A DNA stretch of 64,000 nt from Candolleomyces eurysporus (Eukaryota; Basidiomycota; Agaricomycetes; Agaricales; Psathyrellaceae). Shown in pieces: positions 47,121 to 58,072 of the stretch; the first letter of the stretch is position 1; each line of letters opens with the position of its first letter. The stretch spans positions 98,800-162,799 of the forward strand of contig JANBPK010000924.1 of assembly GCA_027579435.1 (NCBI GenBank). Direction: 5' to 3'. A program made the position numbers and the translations under genes. The notes under the pieces were generated by a model. That model was given only the letters and a program-made list of their open reading frames with translations, ran no database searches and had not been told where the DNA came from.

Positions 47121-47656
47121 CTATTGCGTTTCGCACTACCCTGGAGGACGTTATATATCTTGAACATTGTGTTACGGACTATTTAGTCATTCACACGCTT
47201 AGATTCGGACTTGCCGCTTGCACGACCCGATGCGAATAGACACTGTCTCCAATTATCTACAATCTCTCGTACATTTAGTACAAAGTTTCTTTCTGTATAG
47301 TATTTATTGGACTTTGACGGTTTTGATGTCCCTGAAAGCCAAAAGCGCCTTTAGCGCTTGAGCGGTTTCACAACTTCGCCGGTGTTGGTATCAAAGGGAC
47401 CATCAAGTAACCACGCCTCAAAGTGATATACGGTCAGAAGTGCGACGGGACAACATTCTAGGAATATCGTCTGATAGGACTTTGGCATATTTATAAGAGA
47501 TCTATTTCCACCGGTGCTCGGTTCGAACGGAAACAAACATACCTACGTGACGAAGAAGCACAATTGCATCATTATCATCAGTACATCTATTTCTTGAGGT
47601 AATTTTGCTTCCTTCCAGCGCTCGGTGATAGATCCCAGGCTATCCATTGCTCGCCC
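47121..47656. other. Promoter region of the dioxygenase gene
   Basis: No gene. A minus-strand frame at 47351-47536 has no recognisable features. Confidence 0.4.
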
Positions 47657-48946
47657 ATGTCACCGATATCACCTGCTGCAAAGTTCTCTGACCCTCGAGT
47701 ACAGCCAGACATCTCCTATCACCCAGACGAGGCCAGATGGCAAGCACGCACGGCTCGGAGGCTCACAGAGAACTCAGATCTCCCGAAGACACCCCTTCCT
47801 GCAGGCTTCCCAGCGAAAGTCGACTCCCCGCTCGTCTGGGAGGGTAACGACTGGAAGAGCGAGTCGCAGTGGGTGTACAACTTATCAGCAGAAGAGTTGA
47901 AAGAGATCGACGACGCAGTCAAGCACTTCCACAACACTGGTCTCCACACAGGACTGGCATCACCCACAACCTTCCCTCTCCCCACACTAGGCCCCGTCCT
48001 TCGTGCCCTCTCAGAAGAACTTCACAACGGACGCGGCTTCTTCGTTCTCCGCACTATCCCTATCGAATCCTACACCCGCTCCGACATCGTCCTCCTCTAC
48101 GCTGGGATTTCGTCCCATATCGCTCCCTTGCGCGGTCTGCAAGACGCAAACGGTGGTGTAATTTCGCATATCAAAGACCTCAGCGCTACGTTCACCCCAG
48201 ATAAGATTGGGGGGCCGGCGTATACGACCGATAAACAAGTATTTCATACCGACCAAGGCGCTGATATCGTGTCCTTGTTTGCGTTGGAAACTGCAAAAGA
48301 AGGTGGAGTGAGCAGGATAGGTAGTAGTTGGCGAGTGTATAACGAATTAGCGGAGACGAGACCTGATCTGGTGAGAACGTTAGCGGAGCCTTGGGACGTA
48401 GACGAGTAGGTCGAACCATTTCAGTCATCTATCTTTTGTTCGATAACTCGCTATATGGCTGACATCGACACAACCGTACTTAGGTTCGGGAAGACACCAC
48501 AGGGCTACACCTCCCGCCCTCTTCTGTACCACCACGACAACCGGATAATCATCCAGTACGCCCGGCGCTACTTCACAGGCTTCCAGGGGCTCCCACGCTC
48601 CCCAGGGATCCCTCCAATTACCGAAGCCCAAGCCGAAGCTCTTGATGCCCTGCACTTCCTAGCCGCCCGCTTCTCTCTAGGACTCAACTTCCAGAAAGGT
48701 GATATTCAGTTCATCAATAACTTGAGCGTCTTCCACGCGAGGGACGCGTTTAGAGACGATGAGAAACAGCAGAGACATCTGTTGAGGCTGTGGTTGAGAG
48801 ACCCAGTTCTTGGGTGGGAGATTCCGAACGAGTTGAAACCACTATGGGAGAGGACGTTCGACGTCAAGCCCGAAGAACAGACGTTTGCATTGGACCCTGT
48901 AATTAGGGACGCGGTGAAGGGGAGAAGGGTGGATGCAAGGAACTAG
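47657..48946 (+). CDS. TauD/TfdA-family 2-oxoglutarate dioxygenase
   Basis: Two exons, 47657-48405 and 48484-48946, give 403 residues. The iron ligands are visible as His197-x-Asp199 in VFHTDQGADIVSLF and a distal His334 in SVFHARDAFRD. Arg residues in RHLLRLWLRD, 13-17 residues later, would bind 2-oxoglutarate. These are the features of the TauD clan (Fe(II)-dependent oxygenases that also include gamma-butyrobetaine and alkylsulfonate dioxygenases). The long N-terminal part (PLVWEGNDWKSE) is typical of the large fungal subgroup whose substrates are mostly unknown. No cluster partners are adjacent, so the substrate cannot be inferred. Confidence 0.9.
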
Positions 48947-49528
48947 GACTACGTAAAGCAGGAATGAGAACTTGTATGCGAACCTTCAATAAAATTTACA
49001 CTCACCTCCAGTCCTACCAACGTAGCCAAGATTCCAAAAGGGAGAATTCGTTTAGCAAGACGATGAGCGGTCGTAGCGAGCAGCATCGCAATTTGGATGA
49101 ACGGCTCCTTACCAGCATCCATCACGATGGCTAATCAAAGAATCCAGCCACACATGGGTAGAGAGGAAACAGCAAAGAAATGATTGAATGTGGATAGAAA
49201 TACAATTGATAAGGTAGGTATCATCGCGCACGTTAATACTTCGTAAGAATGAAAAGGAAGGCGGGAGGAGGGCGGGAGGAGGGGAAGAGGCAAAAAGGGG
49301 TGAGGCGTTCGTAAATGGGTAAATGGGGAAAGGGAATTATGCTCTGAAAAACAACAATACGCAGAATGTGTAAGGTGGTGTCGGGAATGTTCATACGTCA
49401 ATGCAACAAGCGAAAAAAATTAATATGCACGAGGAAATATAGAGATGAAAATATGCCCCCCACACTCGAGCGCAGCTTAGCTCTCGAACGTACGTGTGGA
49501 GTAGTCTTGGGGAGGAAGGGACGGCTCA
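48947..49528. other. Convergent spacer
   Basis: Between the 3' ends of the dioxygenase (+) and shugoshin (-). Contains an AG-rich stretch at 49250-49300. No gene seen. Confidence 0.5.
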
Positions 49529-51562
49529 TCATACAGCCATACTATGCCGCCTGGCCTCCGCATCCCCCTTCCCAGCTCCCCTCCGACTCGACGACGACGT
49601 CCTCTTCCTCCCTTCCACATTAACATTAGTCCACACTTTCCTCGAGCCTGGGGGAGCCCACTCCTCATCCGCCTCTCCACCATCGCTCTCATCCTCATCA
49701 TCGTCATCAATATGGTACATCTGTGGACGAGACTTCTTTTTAGGCAGCAGAGAAACGGCAGGGGTATCCGGCATCGATGGCGGACCGGGTAGTGGTGGAG
49801 AAGCAGATCTCCGGCGTGAAGAAGGTTGAGACGGCGGCTCGACTTCCGACCTCAGTCTAGACGAGCCTCCTTGCTGCTCTGCACCGGAATGAGGGTCCAA
49901 ATCATGATTGACTGGATCGTCACGGTGCCTTGAAGCAGTAGCCATAGTCATAACGGCAGCTGCTGACGAACGTTTCTTCTTAGGCTCAGAATCAGGACGG
50001 CGCATTTTACTGAGGAGAGGATGAGATGAGTATCACTGAAACGCAGAGGAGACTGCGAAAACATACGTGTTGAGCTTAGGTTCGGCGTAGTTCACACCTT
50101 TCCTCGCCCTTCGTTCTCTGACGCCGGTGTCAGCAGCAGAGTCCGGCTCAGACGTAGCTGAGATGACAGGGCTTGGTGTGAGCGAGTCCTGGTGGTGAGC
50201 AGCCAAAAGTTGCTTTCCCTGCGCTACTAGGTCGTCATACTGGTCATGAACTTATAAAATGTCAGCACAAGATGCACAAGTCAATTTTTTAAAAAAGACG
50301 AACCGGTATTGTCGATCGGCTGCAAAGCTGCCCTCCCATTGGTAACGTCCTGTAATTTCGTGGTAATAGCTTCAACGGTCACAATGTGGGAATCATCATC
50401 TTCCCGACGTCGCTTCCTGTCCTTCGGTGGTAGGGCTGGGGCCGGCATAGGTGTCGAGACAGCTGGAGCCTGTTCCTTCGCCTTCTCCTTCCTTCTAGAG
50501 TTCCGCCGCTCGAGTATCGGATCTTCTTCTTCTACATCTATCTCCCCGTTCACCGCAGCGATCTCATCCTGCAGCTCTGCCCTACCGGCCTGTAGCCGAA
50601 CAGGGCTACCGAACGCTGGACTTGCCGGCCGGGGAGTGGCTTGAGGGTTAACCATGAGCAAACCACTCTGCCGCCTAATGGTCTTGCGCTTGTTCACATT
50701 GGACGAAGCAACAGCCACGCTGAGATCCACATGCACAACGTCACTGGGCTGTCTGGGAAGGGGCTCGGTCGGGGGTCGAAGATCGGGCAGTCGGGAGGGG
50801 GGAGATTGGAAGCAGACGGACGAGGTTTCGATTTCGATTTGCGTTTNCGGAGGTGTTGGTGGTTTCATGTGGTCTCCTGCCTCGTCAGAGGTTGCACACG
50901 GCTCTTCCTCTTCGAAGATTCCAGGGACATTGGGCGGCCTGGCAACTCTCATCCCCTGTGGGGACGTAGGTTCAACGGTCGGGTCTGGGGGAGGTGGTCG
51001 TCGTCGAGCTTTGGGAGAAGGCGGCGTTGGCGGTGTAGAAGGGTTGCGAGGTATATCCAGAGATATTCGGAGATGGCTGAGATGTCGCGTCAGGGTCATG
51101 GTCTGTGTGGCATCATGAGCATGAGCACCAGTATCTACGAACACAAACGTGAGTTCAGAAAAACATACTGCTGCTTCCGCATCTGCCATTATTTTCCTTG
51201 ATTTTTCTTTCTCCCTCTTCAGCTCAGACGCCAGTTGGATTTCTGCCGTTCGTAGCCGCAAGTTCTCCACATTCAGGGCGTGGATCTGAGCGTTCAGCTC
51301 CTCGATTCGGACGCTGAGGGTCGAATTGAGCCTATGTAGCGCGCATGTTAGCTCTTCTGTAGCCAACACTAAGGTCATTAGGACCTACTTTGTAATGTGT
51401 TTATTGGCGAGTAGAAATTTCTTCTTGACTGGATAACGATGCCACGGTCAGAGTCCCTTTTCCTGGTCAACAAAACAACAAGATGCACTTACAGGCTTCG
51501 AATTCATAGAGAGCATCTGTCTGCTTGGCCCCCAGAGAGGCCCGCGATTCGCGCCTGCTCAT
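49529..51562 (-). CDS. SGO1: Shugoshin
   Basis: Exons 51562-51493, 51428-51389, 51331-51169, 51102-50304, 50250-50067 and 50009-49529 give about 578 residues. The N-terminal shugoshin coiled coil reads LYEFEAFKKKFLLANKHITK then LNSTLSVRIEELNAQI. The middle is long, disordered and Ser/Pro-rich with basic and acidic patches. The C-terminal SGO motif is RERRARKGVNYAEPKLNTK then MRRPD, which binds phosphorylated histone H2A at centromeres. Shugoshin recruits PP2A to protect centromeric cohesin in meiosis and mitosis. The third intron (51168-51103) is 66 bases and stop-free, so it can be read through. The N at 50847 must count as one base for the frame to close, unlike most Ns here. A locally different frame around it also reads well (KRKSKSKPRPSAS), so that stretch is uncertain. 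Confidence 0.9.
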
Positions 51563-52046
51563 CGCCTCGGGCGGTGTGGACGAGGGAAATGATCAACGAG
51601 CAAGCTGCCCGACCGCGACGACACACGCCCAACAGTTTGGTCATGTGAATGATGCGTGACTAAGCTTTTTGATGGTCCAACTCGGAAGCTTGAAGCGCCG
51701 TAACGGGCGCTTGAGGCGCAACAGCTATCCGGAGTGCTTTTCGGAGAGATCAAGTCGTCATTTGATGATTTCATAAGATTCATTCACCTCAAGGCACAAA
51801 AAATCTTCTTTCAGAAAGACTTTCATCGACTTCCTGCCGGTGTCAGCGGACTACTGATGAACTTAAATTAAAGTCTTGATGGAATAAATAAGCAAGTACA
51901 ATGAGGCAGACTGAACAATCCTCTACAGGTTATGATGGATCTATCTAGAATGTACACGAGGTCTCTTGTGCATACCTACCTACCGCCCCCTGGGTAATGT
52001 CCCGGGCAGTAGTTCGGGATGGTGACAGCTGGATCACGGTAAATGA
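51563..52046. other. Left edge of the large duplication
   Basis: From about 51690 the sequence matches 57150-57480 (gagatcaagt-cattttgatg-type blocks, then gtaatgtcccgggcagta at 51994 and 57437). No gene. Confidence 0.5.
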
Positions 52047-52527
52047 TTAGCACCATAGCCCAGATGGATTCGGAGGGTAGTACTTACTATGCATCTGTGG
52101 ATATCCATGTCTAGTCGGATCTCTATCAGTTCCCAAAATTAAAGGTGACGATTTATACGGAACAACGCACTGCTGGGTGCATGTCTTCCTGCACAAGGGG
52201 GGNTTCGCAGTCCGCGGGGTGATTTGGACTGAACTTGCACTTCTTCGAGTCACAGGCAATCTATTTGGGATACGTGTCAGAGTCCTCGAGCCGAAGTACG
52301 CGGTGTAAAAGGTTTAGAGCTTACATGCTCGTCTGGCTAATTGAAGATTCAAACGGTTGGCGACGAGTATTAGTGTGCTACCCTTCCGTGTGCTTAGCGG
52401 AACCCACCTGTTGCATACCGCATCCACAGAGACTGTAAATAAAGCAAACGCTATTTCAAGTCACTATGATCAGGTTTAATGTATACGGAAATTGCTGAAA
52501 GATAACTGACCGACGCCAGCGGCACAT
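52047..52527 (-). CDS. Small cysteine-rich protein, copy beta
   Basis: Minus-strand exons 52527-52511, 52450-52408, 52336-52325, 52260-52171 (minus the N at 52203) and 52086-52047 close to a 66-residue protein with ten cysteines: MCRWRRVCFIYSLCGC, MQQ, PDEH, IACDSKKCKFSPNHPADC, EPPLCRKTC, and a tail ending SGLWC. The third exon is only 12 bases and encodes PDEH. It aligns block for block with copies alpha and gamma. No signal peptide, so probably intracellular, and the Cys/His spacing would suit zinc. Function unknown. Confidence 0.6.
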
Positions 52528-52631
52528 TTCTACAAGTTGGGGGATGGAAAGGTTGTGAGTCTTGTTGTTTTTTGGAGGAGATCAGGAGGAGCAGGTTTAT
52601 TGAATGAGGTTGACAGTCTCGACCTCCACCC

Positions 52632-52637
52632 TTTATA
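52632..52637 (-). promoter_or_regulatory. TATA box of Cys-rich gene beta
   Basis: TATAAA on the minus strand, 105 bases before the ATG at 52527. Confidence 0.6.
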
Positions 52638-55204
52638 CTTCACGCTGTGCCAATTTTTTGCCACCAAGTCCCTTTCGTTTGACTCGACGACGTGAAAGGC
52701 CCCCGACAAAGAATATCCGCAGGGAATTATCTCGTACTACGATCCTCTGTAGTGTGAACCAAGATCAAAACAAACCAACCCTTTGCTCACCTCAGCCCAT
52801 CACAGAAACATACCTAGTAGGCTTCGTGTTCTGTTTGCGACATAGGCCAATTTAGCTACTCTACGAAAACGCCGGTGTTTCAGATCGAAGTAGAGTCTCT
52901 TACTACGAGATGATACGACTCTATTCGTCTGTGCCACCAAAGTCAATTTAGACTCTTGACACCGCAGACAGGTCAGGGACACTCAAACAAAAANCAAAAA
53001 ANGTGAGCTACACAGCACATGGGCTCAAGCTTCAAGTCGTGTTTGATTCCATCGGATGGCAGGCATCTTGGAAAGGTATTCGTGGCGCCATGTGGGCTTG
53101 AAGTCAACATCATGGCGAGGACCCAAAGGGACCTGTTGAAGTTACCTCCGGTATCTCGGCTCCGTCATGCAGGGTGTGTTTGACTTTTTCTAGTGAAGTG
53201 GAGTCATAACTTGGCTTTTTTGCGCTCCATTTAACATAATGAAGGCGGAACCATAGAGTTATCTAAGCCAAATACCAGCTCGCCGATTAATCGAAATGGG
53301 CTGAGTACCGTCTGTCGAGGTTGGAGACTCGGTCCATTATCCCGAAGCCTTCGGTATTAATCAAACGGCTTTAGATCCTCCACACCCCTATGCCTCTACG
53401 TAAACGTTGACCTATGCAGGTGCGAGCTGGCCTCTGTTGAGCTGACTCATTAGCACCCGCTCGTTGACAGGTGGCTGCAGTTGAACTATGCCATGCCGTT
53501 TGTTTGTTCGTAGTTTACGGTGAACCTCTTTCAAAATGTCCAAGTGTCCAAGTTGGTATCTAGGTTGCTCTGAGATAACGACATACGGGAGTGGCAGTGA
53601 TTCGGCAATCCACTTAAACAGCATCGGATCAGGTGTAGAGGCTCTGACGACAGAGAAAGGTATTGGTTCCGACAAGATTTGGTGTTCCATACTTCGGGAA
53701 AAAGTCTTTCACCATCTTTAGATGTTTCAATGATATACACGAATTTACTACCATGGAAGACACTTGAGTCCAAACCTGGCTTAACGTCACACGAGCTCAA
53801 CCGCGTTGCTCGGAGACTCCTGGAGATCGTTCAAAGCTCGAAAACCCTTTGCGCGCTCACCATGCTGCGCACGAGACGACTCTAGGACATCACTGCGTCA
53901 GAGATATTAAAAGGCAGGTAACTTCTCTGATACGTCTTCTAAAGCACAGCTCTACTTAATTCTTCGGTAGTTATTCGGCTGGCGGCTTGACATGGTCACT
54001 CGGTTTCCAAAAGCCAAACACAGTAATTCAACTTCCGGAAGAAACGGGGTCATTGAGCGAGTAAGTAAAGACCCAACAGATGAGTCATTCTCAGGGATGA
54101 CAATCCCTGGTTGAGGGCACCTCACCTGATTGGAGATGCAGCAACTTCCATGTCTCTGCCAGTGCGAAGCAGACACGCTACACTCATGATCTCGCGCGAG
54201 AGGCACCAGCCAAGTACTCTTGCGATACCCTTGAGCTCAACCACGGGTTTCTATGCATAATATGAAACGTTGACGGACTTGCAGGGATACACCCCTCGAT
54301 CATTGTCATTACTTGTTGATGTACCCAGACGACATTGGCATCACCCATCACTTCCGAATTTCAGCCCAGTTCAGCTATATTCTCGGATTCCAATGAACCA
54401 TGACATTGGTCTGCCCGCATGGAATATCAGATAGTAGAACACACCTTCAGCGTTTCATGCTGCGTTAGTTGAGATGGATTCAAGCGGAAACTGGGGCAAG
54501 GCCAAGTGCACCGATTTAGACCTCAGCTTGGGTTCGATCACGCGCTCTTGGTGCCCGTATACACGAGAACGCTGGTATTGGAGAGTCCCGGTCTCGACGG
54601 CTTCATTCATGAGTTGGGCCCCCACTTCAAACTTAGGTGAACCCTTGGGCTATCCTACTATCCGATGACCTTCTTCAGATATCACCGCCCCCTCAACGAA
54701 GTTTGCGCGCTGCGGAGCCTAGCATCCAAGTTCCCGTGATGGGCCACGGGACTGCCGCGGATTTGAAAGTTTTATCTGTGTAGATATCATTGTAAACCTT
54801 TCTCCGTACCCTCGGCATCTTTAAATTCGATTGAGTCGGACAGCCCGTCGTGTGATACGAAAAGTTAGCGCTTTATTCGGTCTTAGGTATTGAAGCTGCG
54901 CCGCCAAGAGGACACAGCGCTTAATCCAAGCATTCGACATCTCGATTAGATGTAATTTTAAGATTCAGGCTATCGCCCTGGGGATTTCTCTCTCTATCCT
55001 ATATCGTAACCCCTGGAAAGTATGAAATCCATCGACTCCAAGTCTCCGGGTTTAGCTCATCGCGGGGCGCTCCGGACGCCGGGCGCCAAACCACTTTCCT
55101 GAAGGATCACCGCCTCATGTCAGGCACACACGAGTCTTGCCTCCCAGGAACAGCATCCCTTTCCATAACGACCATTGGGACCTTGTATCGTGCCGCACAC
55201 CGCA
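52638..55204. other. Middle of duplication arm 1, no gene recognised
   Basis: Two Ns (52994, 53002) in an A-rich run. A minus-strand frame at 53412-53690 and another at 53531-53800 read as ordinary-looking protein but are not conserved as frames in arm 2, so they are not called. Confidence 0.4.
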
Positions 55205-56175
55205 AGCCTCCACCTGGCATTCGACGGCTACCGCTCAGTTTCTTTCGAATGCCAACTGCGTTGCTATCTCTAATTTGACATTTACATTGCTGGTAGGAAC
55301 GTCACTCAGCAGTAAGTATGTTGAGTTGATAATGGGTGTTGCGGATCTAAGAAAAACTGACTCGGATCCCAGACTCCGGTACTCGGCTTAGACTCATTCC
55401 CGGTGCTTCTTGCACTCGAGAGCGTAAACTTCACCCCTAGCTCGACGTGTCTTGCCTGCCACGGGGACGCGGGTCATCAATAAGATCAGCGCCTGAGCAG
55501 ACAGAAAAATAGAACAAGGTATTAATTTGTACTACCAGTGCGGTACAGCTGCATGCGGAAAATCTTCCAGCGCACAGGCGATCTTAAGCAAATACAATGG
55601 AAAAGCTTGACTGCTTGCCAGCCGCTTCTTCCGTGGGTCATGCGAGAGAAGCACGATGGCCAGATTTGCTGTGACTCTCGGGAGCCAGATGTCCCTGGAG
55701 ACCGAATTTCAACGGGAGGCAGAGCACAATCATGCCATCCGGGTGTCCATCCAGTAGCATGGCAGCTGGCCCACAGCAGATCGCCGCAGACGGTTAATTC
55801 GCCAAATCCAGAGGTCTTTCGCCTTCGTTTCGGCATTGCTCAAGTACCTTCTGTAGAGCCAAAGTGACTATCTAAAGGTCCATGGTTCGCTCGCCCCTCG
55901 CTCTTGACATGAATTCAGGTCTCAACGGTCTGTACATGAAAACCCTCGCACATGTCGAGCACCTCCCCTACTTCAGACATCACTGCAACCATTAATTCTT
56001 CCCTCACACAGCTTTACATTTCCTCGCTCACCTAACTTCCACGGACACGGGTTTTCAAAATCCTGCATGTATTCGTGCCAGGGCCGACACATGAGAGGTC
56101 GTCACGCTATACCATACTTCCCTTCAGCCTCTCTTGTAACTGAAAGCCGGTGAAAGCGCTTCTTCGTACCGCTGA
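55205..56175 (+). pseudogene. NACHT NTPase gene, wrecked copy
   Basis: Follows the intact gene at 61213-62702 in order: the segment encoding FLSNAN at 55226, the Walker A region (TAACGKSS-like) at 55545, and the SERSTMA-like region at 55645. A deletion of roughly 400 bases then joins LGSQM to the FQxEAE segment, and later pieces run to the sequence matching STKSRSTRFF at about 56155. Stops and frameshifts occur throughout, and the Walker B block is gone. Confidence 0.8.
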
Positions 56176-57484
56176 GTCATTACCTTGGAGCATCATGTTG
56201 AATGTTTGCACAAATTGTTGGTCTACCATCACCCTACCTACCATCGATTCAAAGGCTTCCAACGGTATTGAGAAAGCTTCTTTCGACTCTCTGAGCGTAC
56301 AGCTGTGTCAACCCTGATGGATCAGTTAGGGGCTCAGTTGTCAAGAGTCGATGGAAGCACAGTCTTAGTGTCAGAGCTTCGTATCATTCAAGATTTTCAC
56401 GAATGTCCTATCAGACAACATCAACGTGCGCAGCAGGCCTGAAGCAGCTCTGTTCCTCTTACAATCTGGGCTATCATCCGGAGCTGGCATTGGAGCTCGA
56501 GTGTCACTGTCAGAGGCTCAACATATGGTCGTCCATTCTATAGATCCGACTAAATCCTGTTCAACCAGACGATATTTGTTAGGCGAGTCCGTATCTCTGG
56601 TTAGATATCGGGACTTATTGGCGACTCCCGTTTTCTTATGATGGATGTCACAGACTCTGTATCTCCATCGACGTCATTCCAACGGGTCATTAGGGAAGGT
56701 CGACTGTCTTATTCCGTAATATTTATCTGTACCTCCGAAGTTAGACAGAAAGAAGGGAGAAGATCCAATCCCAGTCATCGCAGACATAGTATCTTGACTT
56801 TGGCGGAGAAGAGGGGTATTCACTGGTTCTACACATTTTTGGCATCCTCCGTAGCAACATGAGTCTTACACAGCTTAATACGTCTCCTCTTGCTCTTGAG
56901 TGCTCCTTGAGTTTCATCTTTACCCTGACTAATCCTCTTCCATCACCAAGCCCCCTTTCCCATCGGCCGTTACCGTCGTTGCGCTCGTCAGCGAGCCCGC
57001 TGCATAAGAAACTTGAATTGTGGTCAGGTTAAGTAGCGGGCGTTGCGGCGAAGCCGGCTTCGAGGTTATCCTTCAGCCCAGTATCAACCGCGGTCTCAGA
57101 TGAAAACGACACATGTCAACAGTTTGCATGATTAAGCTGTTGATGGTAGCAATAAGAGCGCTTGAGCTGCGTTGGACTAATCTTTGGGGAGATCAAGTTA
57201 CCATTTGATGGTTTCATGACCCTCATTCACTTCAAGACACACAAAATCTTCTTTATAAAAGACCTTAATCAAACACTTGACTACCACTTGCCGCGCATTG
57301 CTGATGAACTCGAAAAGTATTAATGAAATAAATATGCAACCACAATAAGGCAAACGGAATAGTCCTCTATGAGCTTTGATAATTCAGAACGTATATAAGA
57401 TATCTCGCGTCGAACTACCTACCGCCCCCCNTAGGTAATGTCCCGGGCAGTAATTCGCAATGGTGACAGCTGGATGGCGGTAAA
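56176..57484. other. Spacer between duplication arms
   Basis: No gene recognised. The last 330 bases belong to arm 2. Confidence 0.4.
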
Positions 57485-57963
57485 TCAGCTCCATTTCTCG
57501 TATGGAAGGCAGTACTTACTGTGCATCTGTGGGTATCCATGTCTAATCGAGGCACCATCAGTCCCAACACTCAAATCACGATTTTCACGGAACAACGTAC
57601 TGCTGAGCGCACGTCTTCCTGCACAAAGGAAGCTGGCAGTCCGCAGAGTGATTCGGACTAAACTTGCAATTGTTTGAGTCGCAGGCAATCTATTTGGGAT
57701 TTGTATTAGCGTCTTGAAGCTGGAGTACGTAAGGTAAAAAGTGTAGATCTTACATGTTCGTCCGGCTGGGTGACGATTCAAACGGTCAGTAAGTTAATGG
57801 CAAATATCTTGGTATCATTCGCCGTGCTTGGAGGGAGCTCACTTGTTGAACACTGCATCCACAGAGATTGTAAAGAAAGCAAACACTATTGCAAGCCATG
57901 ACAGTCAGTAATAGCACGGACGGTGGAAACCTGAAGTGCAACCGACCGACGCCAGCGACACAT
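57485..57963 (-). CDS. Small cysteine-rich protein, copy gamma
   Basis: Same five-exon plan as copy beta. It starts MCRWRRVCFLYNLCGC, then VQQ, a 12-base exon for PDEH, IACDSNNCKFSPNHSADC, QLPLCRKTCAQ, and a tail reading KYCLPYEKWS before TGA at 57487-57485. The cysteine pattern of the core is kept. The tail has a Cys at a different place. It is divergent from the NACHT gene 3.2 kb away in the same duplication arm. Confidence 0.58.
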
Positions 57964-58066
57964 TTTTGAAGCACGAGGAATAGAACGGTTAGGAGCTTGG
58001 TTGGACTTTATGGAGGTTAAGAGTAGAAGGTCTGTTGAATGAGGTTGACCATTCCAGTCTCAGCTT

Positions 58067-58072
58067 TTTATA
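58067..58072 (-). promoter_or_regulatory. TATA box of Cys-rich gene gamma
   Basis: TATAAA on the minus strand, 104 bases before the ATG at 57963. Confidence 0.6.

Noticed and set aside
50641..51201. Plus-strand frames of 154-186 codons
   Set aside because: Antisense to the shugoshin middle exon, with no family features.
53412..53800. Overlapping minus-strand frames in duplication arm 1
   Set aside because: Not preserved as open frames in the collinear part of arm 2, so coding is unlikely.
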